Source: an uncultured Campylobacterota bacterium (lineage in GTDB: Bacteria; Campylobacterota; Campylobacteria; Campylobacterales; Arcobacteraceae). Taken from it: a stretch of DNA of 5,016 nucleotides. Of this stretch, positions 1 through 5,016 are shown piece after piece. The notes beneath the pieces are model-generated. The model ran no database searches, was not told the DNA's origin, and saw only the letters and a program-made list of their open reading frames with translations. Within the stretch, counting starts at the first letter, position 1. Each line of letters starts with the position of its first letter. A program made the translations under genes and the position numbers. The DNA lies in contig CAIJNA010000237.1 of NCBI GenBank assembly GCA_903821805.1, positions 1 to 5,016 of the forward strand, written 5' to 3'.

Positions 1-435
1 AAATTGTTGATATCTTATCTTATCGATTTTTGAGCTTATTTCATACTCCATATGTTTGTATAATTCAAGTAAATTATCACATGAATATTCAATTCTTTGC
101 AGACGTTTTTTGTCTTTTTCTGATTCAATATTTTTTTCAATCATTTTAAGATTCATTTTAATAGTAGCAACTGGTGTGTTAAGTTCGTGGAGTGTTTTTT
201 TTATCATATCATCAATTTGAATATCACCTTTAAAAAGTTCTTCAAAAATGGAATGACTTAGATATTTATATAAAACGAGTCCAACGAAAACTAGAAAAAT
301 TGTAATGGGGAAGAAAAAAGTTTGAGAAAAACCAATCTGAATCATTAATAAATAATTTATCGCAAGAGAAATTAGAATAATAAATCCAATAATTATATAG
401 TTTGAAATGAGGAAATTACGATATTTGGAATTCAT
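1..435 (-). CDS. Two-component sensor histidine kinase, N-terminal part (runs off left edge)
   Basis: This is the first 145 codons of a membrane sensor kinase that should autophosphorylate on His and pass phosphate to the response regulator encoded just upstream. The ATG overlaps that regulator's stop codon (TAATG, 1 nt shared), which fixes the start and implies translational coupling. Two hydrophobic segments are visible, about residues 9-32 and 40-59, separated by only about seven residues, so there is practically no periplasmic sensor domain. No HAMP domain is evident. The dimerisation/phosphoacceptor helix follows directly, with the H-box HELNTP giving His83 as the phosphorylation site, then a charged helix (about residues 90-125). 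The N, G1 and G2 boxes of the ATPase domain would lie beyond the window, so completeness cannot be judged. The family is clear; the signal sensed is unknown. The reading frame is open from the start to the window edge. Confidence 0.9.
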   Translation of the reverse strand, partial: MNSKYRNFLISNYIIIGFIILISLAINYLLMIQIGFSQTFFFPITIFLVFVGLVLYKYLSHSIFEELFKGDIQIDDMIKKTLHELNTPVATIKMNLKMIEKNIESEKDKKRLQRIEYSCDNLLELYKHMEYEISSKIDKIRYQQF

Positions 436-437
436 TA
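433..437 (-). other. Stop/start overlap TAATG coupling response regulator to kinase
   Basis: On the minus strand the response regulator's TAA and the kinase's ATG share one A. No purine-rich Shine-Dalgarno of its own is obvious before the kinase start, so ribosomes probably re-initiate after finishing the regulator. This is inferred from the geometry. Confidence 0.7.
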
Positions 438-1091
438 AAAATCTATCTTATAACCAATATTTTTAATATTGTGAATTTTTTTGTTTTCAAAAAGTTTTTG
501 AAGCCTAGTAACATAAACCCTAATAGAACCTTCACTAAATTCTTCATCAAAGTTCCACAAACGATCACAAATCATATCCTTGGAAACAATTTTACCTCTA
601 TTCTCAAAGAAAAGCTTAAAAAGCTCTACAACTTTTCCGCCGTGAACCACAGCTGTATTATTTTGCAAAATTGTTTGATTTAGAGGATTAAAAGTAAGAT
701 TATCAAACACTAAAGCATCAATAGCTTTTCCACTTCTCTTAAGAATTGACATAATTCTGAGATACAATTCATCTATATCAAATGGTTTTGTCATGTAATC
801 ATCGCAACCATTTTGAAAACAATTCTTTAGCGTTTCTTTGTCTTGATATGACGTTAGAAAAATAGTAGGCGTAGAGTTACCATGAGCACGAATTTGCGAC
901 AAACTTTCGATTCCATTTAAAAGTGGAACATTAATATCAAGAAGAAAAATATCAAAATGCTCTTCATACGCTTTTATTAAGAATTGTTCACCGTCCGCAA
1001 CATGTGTAAATGAAAAATTATAATCTTCCAGGCTATCAATAAGGGTTTCACTAAAAAGCAAATCATCCTCAAGTAGCAAAACTTTTATCAT
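435..1091 (-). CDS. OmpR/PhoB-family response regulator
   Basis: This is a 218-residue DNA-binding response regulator, about the usual length for the OmpR family and the cognate partner of the overlapping kinase. The receiver domain (about residues 1-118) has every key residue: acidic Glu8/Asp9/Asp10 for Mg2+, phosphoacceptor Asp52 in LLDINVP, Thr80 at the end of beta-4, and Lys102 in the DDYMTKPF motif. The C-terminal winged helix (about 125-217) is recognised by the segment KVVELFKLFFENRGKIVSKD, the recognition-helix region GSIRVYVTRLQKLF, and the closing wing IKNIGYKI. The start is the ATG 14 nt after the rhodanese stop; only a weak GGA precedes it, so translation may depend partly on the upstream gene. 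The target promoters and signal cannot be read from this window. All motifs are intact, with no sign of decay. Resemblance to a named system is not strong enough for a gene symbol. Confidence 0.95.
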   Translation of the reverse strand: MIKVLLLEDDLLFSETLIDSLEDYNFSFTHVADGEQFLIKAYEEHFDIFLLDINVPLLNGIESLSQIRAHGNSTPTIFLTSYQDKETLKNCFQNGCDDYMTKPFDIDELYLRIMSILKRSGKAIDALVFDNLTFNPLNQTILQNNTAVVHGGKVVELFKLFFENRGKIVSKDMICDRLWNFDEEFSEGSIRVYVTRLQKLFENKKIHNIKNIGYKIDF

Positions 1092-1105
1092 TAAAAATCC
1101 ATGAT

Positions 1106-1567
1106 TTACAGTTTATTTGCTAGTGTAAGTTCACCAAGGTAACTATGAATTGTATTGCCCTGCTCTAGCCAATTTAATATTCCGCCTCGTAAATTTTTTA
1201 CATTAGGGAATCCCATTTTTTTAAGTTGGTAGCCTGCTAAACTTCCTCTTGGTCCTTTTAAACAGTATGTAACGATATTTGCATCAGTTCCGTAAACCTC
1301 TGCTATCTTTTTTATTGCCATAAACTCCAATTTACCTCGCGGTATAGTTAAATTATGATGAGCATTAATATATCCACTTCCAAATTCTTCAAACTCTCTA
1401 ACGTCTACAAGAACAAAATTTTTACCCAATGCATATAAATCAGCAGGCTCAATTTGTTCAATTTCAGCTTCCGCTTCATCTATTAAAGCTTTAAATTGCT
1501 CACTTAAATAAACCTCAGCTCTCTCATCGGCTAATTTTTGTAATTTTTTGTATTCGTTTTTTGACAT
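1106..1567 (-). CDS. Rhodanese-like single-domain sulfurtransferase
   Basis: This 153-residue cytoplasmic protein has one rhodanese domain (about residues 38-138) preceded by a charged, Glu/Ala/Lys-rich helical extension of about 40 residues. No signal peptide or membrane segment is seen. Domain landmarks are LVDVREFEEF (about 53-62, the CH2A-like DVRE motif), GYINAHHNLTIPRG (about 65-78, the usual 'GHI.GA.NIP.G' position), and the active loop with nucleophile Cys102 in CLKGPRGS, followed by AGYQLKKMGF and NLRGGILNW. The family transfers sulfane sulfur through a persulfide on this Cys; a role in thiosulfate, polysulfide or other sulfur handling is possible but cannot be chosen from sequence. 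In the loop, Gly108 stands where Ser is commoner (CxxGxRS), with Ser one place later. It lies 6 nt after pepA and 14 nt before the response regulator, so it is probably cotranscribed with both. Confidence 0.9.
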   Translation of the reverse strand: MSKNEYKKLQKLADERAEVYLSEQFKALIDEAEAEIEQIEPADLYALGKNFVLVDVREFEEFGSGYINAHHNLTIPRGKLEFMAIKKIAEVYGTDANIVTYCLKGPRGSLAGYQLKKMGFPNVKNLRGGILNWLEQGNTIHSYLGELTLANKL

Positions 1568-1573
1568 TAATTA

Positions 1574-2980
1574 TTACTCCGCAATAAGATCTTTCATAAA
1601 TTTAACCGTAAACCTAACTCCTGCACCACTTGCACCATAAGGATTGCATCCCCAAATTTCTTCTACAAATGCAGGTCCAGCGATGTCGCAATGAATCCAT
1701 TTTTGTTTATTTTCTTCTTTAATAAACTCATCCAAAAACATTCCAGCAGTAATTGCTCCACCGTATCTAGTACTTGAAATATTACAAATATCTGCTATTT
1801 TACTTTTAATTGTTTTTTTAAGATATTTATTGAAATGAAGAATTGTTGCAAGCTCACCACTTTTTAAAGCACTTTCTTGAAGCTTATTATTTAATAGTAT
1901 ATTATTGCCCATAATTCCTGTTGTATAGTGCCCAACCCCTACAACGCAAGCTCCAGTAAGAGTAGCATAGTCAATAATGTAATCGAAATCTTGTATTTCA
2001 TCTTGCGCATAGCATAAACAGTCGGCAAGAACAAGTCGCCCTTCTGCATCCGTATTTCTAACTTCTATTGTTTTTCCATTTTTTGCAACCAAGACATCAT
2101 CAGGCTTGTATGCATCTCCACCAATCATATTTTCAACAGCTCCTATAATTCCATGAACTTCAATAGGTAATTTCATTTTTGCAATAGCATTCATTATTCC
2201 AAGTACAGCGCTTCCGCCACTTTTATCAGACTTCATGGTTACCATAAAATCTGCTGGCTTTAAGCTAAGGCCGCCACTATCATAAGTTAAACCTTTTCCG
2301 ATAAGAACAATTTTCTTCATGGGATTAGCAGGTGCATAAGTCATATGAATCAATCTAGAATCATGTCTACTAGCTCTTCCAACAGCACTGATCGCACCCA
2401 TTTTTTGCTCAGTAAAGTATTTTTCACCAAATATTTTTATCTCAAGGTTGTTTTCAATAGCAATCTTTTTTGCTTTTTTTGCCATAATTTTTGGATAAAA
2501 ATCTTCAGGAGTTGTATTAACAAAATCTCTAACCATATTTACACTATTTGATAGATTGACAGCATCTTCAAAAATTTCAATTGTTTTAGGATCAACTTTC
2601 TCAACTAAAATGTTTATTGTTTTTTCAATCTCTTTTTTATTATCTTTGTTACTTTTGTATTTTGTGAACGAATAACTTCCAAGTTCAATACCTTCAACTA
2701 CTTCAGCTAAATATTCTCCAGCTTCAATAATGGCTTCACAAAAGTTAGTATCTGAAAATATTCTCATAGCAGCTGCGACACTGCATCTTACATTATCACT
2801 ACTATATTCACCACATCCAATATACAGCTTACCAAGTTCTGGTAATAATGCTGATGTGTCAATTTCACCTTTAAAATTAAGCTTTTGAAGCACTTCATTA
2901 TCGCTTTCAATATTATTATTCTTGATAATAATGATTTCCAATTCTGTATTAATTGATTCTTCTATTAAATTTAACTTCAT
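1574..2980 (-). CDS. pepA: Leucyl aminopeptidase (M17 family cytosol aminopeptidase)
   Basis: This 468-residue zinc/manganese aminopeptidase removes N-terminal residues from peptides in the cytoplasm; E. coli PepA is 503 residues. The divergent N-terminal domain spans about 1-145 and the catalytic domain about 146-468. All expected metal and catalytic residues are present and spaced as in E. coli PepA: Lys229, Asp234 (KGLTYDSGG), Lys241, Asp252 (MKSDKSGG), then Asp311, Glu313 and Arg315 in the signature NTDAEGRL. Further family marks are RDFVNTTPED (151-160), the GGAITAGMFLDEF segment (about 407-419) and WIHCDIAGPA (428-437). The start ATG overlaps the dedA stop by 4 nt (ATGA) and follows a GAGGA ribosome site at 6 nt, which supports this start. 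Some PepA proteins also bind DNA as regulators; nothing here shows that. The DKSGG variant of the metal segment is what I recall from Campylobacter and Helicobacter homologues. Confidence 0.97.
   Translation of the reverse strand: MKLNLIEESINTELEIIIIKNNNIESDNEVLQKLNFKGEIDTSALLPELGKLYIGCGEYSSDNVRCSVAAAMRIFSDTNFCEAIIEAGEYLAEVVEGIELGSYSFTKYKSNKDNKKEIEKTINILVEKVDPKTIEIFEDAVNLSNSVNMVRDFVNTTPEDFYPKIMAKKAKKIAIENNLEIKIFGEKYFTEQKMGAISAVGRASRHDSRLIHMTYAPANPMKKIVLIGKGLTYDSGGLSLKPADFMVTMKSDKSGGSAVLGIMNAIAKMKLPIEVHGIIGAVENMIGGDAYKPDDVLVAKNGKTIEVRNTDAEGRLVLADCLCYAQDEIQDFDYIIDYATLTGACVVGVGHYTTGIMGNNILLNNKLQESALKSGELATILHFNKYLKKTIKSKIADICNISSTRYGGAITAGMFLDEFIKEENKQKWIHCDIAGPAFVEEIWGCNPYGASGAGVRFTVKFMKDLIAE
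1577..1580 (-). promoter_or_regulatory. Shine-Dalgarno GGAG for the rhodanese gene
   Basis: GGAG on the minus strand lies 9 nt before the rhodanese ATG and overlaps the last sense codon and stop of pepA. It supports the start at 1567 and suggests coupled translation of the two genes. Confidence 0.65.
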
Positions 2981-3687
2981 TTTATTTCCTCACAAATAGT
3001 GTCTTGTTTTATTTTTCGCATCGGAACTTTAGTTGCATTATTGAAAAACGATATAAAAGTCCAAAGAATAAGTCCAATAATAGGTAAAGCAAAATACCAA
3101 TACTCTTTGATTGATTTCATAATTTCAAGAATTTCATTTCCAAAATACCACACAGGTAAAATTGTCAACGAAGCCCAGCAAATAGCTGACAAGAAATTAA
3201 TTAGAGCAAAACTTTTTGCATCATATCTTGTAAGACCAATCGAAATCGGTATAACTGTACGCATTCCATACATATATCTTTGTGCAAAGATAATTGGCCA
3301 ACCATATTTTTTAAGCAAAAGATGAGCAAAAGCAAACTTTCTTCTTTGGCTTCTAAATTTAGTGTGAACATATCTTTTATTGTATCTTCCTATATAAAAA
3401 TAGATCTGATCCCCAGTAAATCCACCAAGACCTGCAATAAAAATAGCTAATGGTAAATTCATGTCGCCGGTACTACAAAGCAATCCTGCCATAACCAAAC
3501 CTGATTCACCTTCTAAAACACTCCAAGAAAAAAGTATGATATATCCGTATTCTTTCATGAGATATAAAAACTTAGCTTCAAGACCAATAGCTGGTGCATT
3601 ATAAAGATTGTATCCGAGATATGAAATTAGCAAAACAAAAAATATCGTACTAATTTTTCCAGAATGATTTTTAAAGAATGTCATCAT
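2977..3687 (-). CDS. DedA family / VTT-domain integral membrane protein
   Basis: This 236-residue inner-membrane protein is of the DedA (SNARE-associated, VTT) family, whose members are linked to membrane lipid translocation and proton-motive-force homeostasis. Hydrophobic segments lie at about residues 13-30, 48-72, 78-100, 157-184 and 197-215, with re-entrant regions likely around the first and third family motifs. Family marks are the acidic segment LEGESGLVMAGLL (Glu59, Glu61), GGFTGDQIYFYIGR (Asp93), and FAQRYMYGMR with Arg137 and Arg143, six residues apart like the essential pair in E. coli YqjA. The second acidic residue after Glu59 is not spaced as in YqjA, so this is a different subfamily. 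The C-terminal tail is basic then acidic. The gene starts 2 nt after trpB (TAATAATGATG; either of two adjacent ATGs could be used), with no clear ribosome site, and its TGA overlaps the pepA ATG. The substrate is unknown. Confidence 0.92.
   Translation of the reverse strand: MMTFFKNHSGKISTIFFVLLISYLGYNLYNAPAIGLEAKFLYLMKEYGYIILFSWSVLEGESGLVMAGLLCSTGDMNLPLAIFIAGLGGFTGDQIYFYIGRYNKRYVHTKFRSQRRKFAFAHLLLKKYGWPIIFAQRYMYGMRTVIPISIGLTRYDAKSFALINFLSAICWASLTILPVWYFGNEILEIMKSIKEYWYFALPIIGLILWTFISFFNNATKVPMRKIKQDTICEEIK
2987..2991 (-). promoter_or_regulatory. Shine-Dalgarno GAGGA for pepA
   Basis: GAGGA on the minus strand sits 6 nt before the pepA ATG, inside the last codons of the DedA gene. It is one of the clearest ribosome sites in the window and fixes the pepA start. 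Confidence 0.75.
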
Positions 3688-3689
3688 TA

Positions 3690-4910
3690 TTAGTCAAACT
3701 TTAATATTTCTTTGGCTTGAATCATATCCTTGTCACCTCTTCCACTTAAGCTTATTATTACTGTTTTGCCTCTAAATAAATCTTGTGCTTTTTTCAAATA
3801 TGCTATTGCATGTGCAGATTCAAAAGCTGGTATAATTCCCTCTTTTCTACTTAGCCAAACAAATGCGTCCATAGCTTCATCATCAGTAATGTTGTCATAT
3901 TTAACTGTTCCTAAATCATTATGATAACTATGCTCTGGTCCTATTCCAGGATAGTCTAAACCAGCAGAAATACTATGTGCTTCAATTACCTGACCATCAT
4001 CATCTTGCAGTAAATATGAACATTGACCATGTAAAATACCTGGTTTTCCTTTTTTCAAACTACATCCGTGCATGTTTGTTTCAATACCATGGCCACCAGC
4101 TTCTATACCAATACATTGAACTTCTTTATCTTCAAGGAAATGACTAAACATTCCAATTGCATTTGAACCACCACCTATACATGCAAGTACATAATCAGGT
4201 AATTTATTTTCCAAATCCAAAAACTGTGCTCTAGCTTCCCAACCAATAATTGCCTGAAAATCTCTAACCATCATTGGATATGGATGTGGTCCAGCTACTG
4301 TTCCTATAATATAAAAAGTATCTCTAGCATTTGTCACCCAATATCTAATAGCATCATTCATAGCATCTTTTAAAGATTTACTTCCGCTTTCAACAGCAAC
4401 AACTTTAGCACCCAAAAGTTTCATTCTGAATACATTTAGCTCTTGTCTTTTTACATCTTTAGCGCCCATAAAAATAGTACATTCCAGTCCCATAAGTGCT
4501 GCTATGGTAGCTGTTGCAACACCATGTTGTCCGGCTCCTGTTTCAGCTATAACTTTTGTCTTACCTAGTCTTTTTGCTAATAATCCTTGAGCTATTGTAT
4601 TATTAACTTTATGTGCACCTGTATGATTTAAATCTTCTCGTTTTAAATAAACCTTACAACCAAGTTCATCACTAATATTTTGAGCCAAATAAAGAGGATT
4701 TGGTCTGCCAACGTAATCTTTCAAAAGAGCATTAACCTCGGACCAAAATTGTGGATCAAATCTGTATTTTTTATAGCTTTCTTCTAACTCCAATAAGATT
4801 GGCATAAGTGTTTCAGGAACATATCTTCCTCCAAAAATACCAAAATGACCATTTGAATCTGGATCAAATTTAGATGCCTTTGGAATATAATTATTTAAAT
4901 TCTTTATCAT
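3690..4910 (-). CDS. trpB: Tryptophan synthase beta chain
   Basis: This 406-residue PLP enzyme joins indole and L-serine to make L-tryptophan, normally as the beta subunit of an alpha2beta2 complex with TrpA (Salmonella TrpB is 397 residues). Visible landmarks are FGIFGGRYVPETLMP (23-37), KREDLNHTGAHKVNN with PLP-binding Lys101, AETGAGQHG with catalytic Glu123, the phosphate-binding GGGSN at 246-250, HSYLLQDDDGQ-like COMM-to-core region around 298-307, GLDYPGIGPEH (317-327), and SGRGDKD at 389-395. These match the TrpB1 type, which works with TrpA, rather than the longer TrpB2 type. The start follows an AAGGA ribosome site by 6 nt. No trpA or other trp gene is within reach; the neighbours are apt (15 nt upstream) and dedA (2 nt downstream), so it sits in a mixed operon. 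No leader peptide or attenuator is visible in the 15-nt gap, so trp-specific control here is unlikely. Confidence 0.97.
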   Translation of the reverse strand: MIKNLNNYIPKASKFDPDSNGHFGIFGGRYVPETLMPILLELEESYKKYRFDPQFWSEVNALLKDYVGRPNPLYLAQNISDELGCKVYLKREDLNHTGAHKVNNTIAQGLLAKRLGKTKVIAETGAGQHGVATATIAALMGLECTIFMGAKDVKRQELNVFRMKLLGAKVVAVESGSKSLKDAMNDAIRYWVTNARDTFYIIGTVAGPHPYPMMVRDFQAIIGWEARAQFLDLENKLPDYVLACIGGGSNAIGMFSHFLEDKEVQCIGIEAGGHGIETNMHGCSLKKGKPGILHGQCSYLLQDDDGQVIEAHSISAGLDYPGIGPEHSYHNDLGTVKYDNITDDEAMDAFVWLSRKEGIIPAFESAHAIAYLKKAQDLFRGKTVIISLSGRGDKDMIQAKEILKFD

Positions 4911-4916
4911 TTTTAT

Positions 4917-4921
4917 TCCTT
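4917..4921 (-). promoter_or_regulatory. Shine-Dalgarno AAGGA for trpB
   Basis: AAGGA on the minus strand stands 6 nt before the trpB ATG, within the 15-nt gap after apt. It supports the chosen start at 4910. Confidence 0.7.
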
Positions 4922-4925
4922 TGTT

Positions 4926-5016
4926 TTAAATATCTAGAACACTATATACAGGTGCAATTTTTTCAATTTTTTCTTTTCCATTTAAAAATGTTAAATTCAT
5001 TAGAAAACAAACTTCT
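4926..5016 (-). CDS. apt: Adenine phosphoribosyltransferase, C-terminal end (partial)
   Basis: The last 29 codons and TAA stop of a gene entering from the right edge are visible. They read EVCFLMNLTFLNGKEKIEKI, then APVYSVLDI. This matches the C-terminal strand and tail typical of Apt (the 'V..C.F.I.L..L.G...L' pattern ending near 'VYSLLEI'), which salvages adenine to AMP using PRPP. The PRPP-binding motif and catalytic residues lie outside the window, so the identity rests on the tail pattern and on the gene order I recall in Campylobacterota (apt upstream of dedA and pepA). The gene ends 15 nt before trpB with no terminator between them, so the two are probably cotranscribed. The operon promoter should lie beyond the right edge. 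Confidence 0.75.
   Translation of the reverse strand, partial: EVCFLMNLTFLNGKEKIEKIAPVYSVLDI

Noticed and set aside
471..683. Plus-strand open frame opposite the response regulator
   Set aside because: It is a shadow of the regulator's coding strand: low-complexity translation, no family resemblance, and the minus-strand gene here has all its motifs.
1089..1106. Short inverted repeat AAATC-ATG-GATTT in the gap before the response regulator
   Set aside because: A 5-bp AT-rich stem with a 3-nt loop is too weak for a terminator or operator and is expected by chance in this base composition.
2345..2551. Plus-strand open frame opposite pepA
   Set aside because: Its translation is Ser/Phe-rich with no recognisable domain, and it lies wholly inside the conserved catalytic part of PepA.
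2999..3325. Plus-strand open frame opposite the DedA gene (108 codons)
   Set aside because: Although long, it mirrors a membrane-protein gene, has no motif or clear ribosome site, and the minus-strand reading carries the DedA family residues.
3730..3924. Plus-strand open frame opposite the 3' end of trpB
   Set aside because: It is an antisense shadow of a highly conserved TrpB region with no coding support of its own.
4941..4950. TATATA-like -10 sequence on the minus strand ahead of trpB
   Set aside because: It lies in the apt coding tail (Val-Tyr-Ser codons), and no matching upstream element is convincing in such AT-rich DNA.

Overview
The window is a compact, AT-rich stretch (roughly one third G+C by eye) in which all seven genes lie on the minus strand. 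Read in the direction of transcription (right to left) they are: the 3' end of apt (adenine phosphoribosyltransferase), trpB (tryptophan synthase beta chain), a DedA/VTT-domain membrane protein, pepA (M17 leucyl aminopeptidase), a single-domain rhodanese, an OmpR-type response regulator, and the 5' part of a membrane histidine kinase that runs off the left edge.

The apt-(trpB)-dedA-pepA order, the low G+C and the protein sequence character (PepA with a 'DKSGGSAVLG' metal-site segment, DedA with an 'LEGESGLVMAG' segment) suggest a member of the Campylobacterota (epsilonproteobacteria). An Arcobacter- or Sulfurimonas-like lineage is plausible. From memory, Campylobacter jejuni has apt-dedA-pepA without trpB at this place. 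The assignment rests on gene order and recall, not on a search.

Gene spacing is very tight: apt/trpB 15 nt, trpB/dedA 2 nt, dedA/pepA 4-nt ATGA overlap, pepA/rhodanese 6 nt, rhodanese/response regulator 14 nt, response regulator/kinase 1-nt TAATG overlap. No gap can hold a terminator or a full promoter of its own, so the set probably forms one transcript or overlapping transcripts. There is no gene-free stretch of 300 bases; essentially every base is coding.

Functionally, the right part is housekeeping metabolism (purine salvage, the last step of tryptophan synthesis, peptide turnover, a membrane lipid-transport family protein). The left part is a sulfurtransferase-fold protein followed by a two-component system whose kinase has almost no periplasmic sensor loop. 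I see no RNA gene, mobile element, CRISPR array or clear repeat, and no convincing new biological system. The points most worth a second look are the trpB without trpA beside it and the sensor-less kinase at the end of a metabolic operon.
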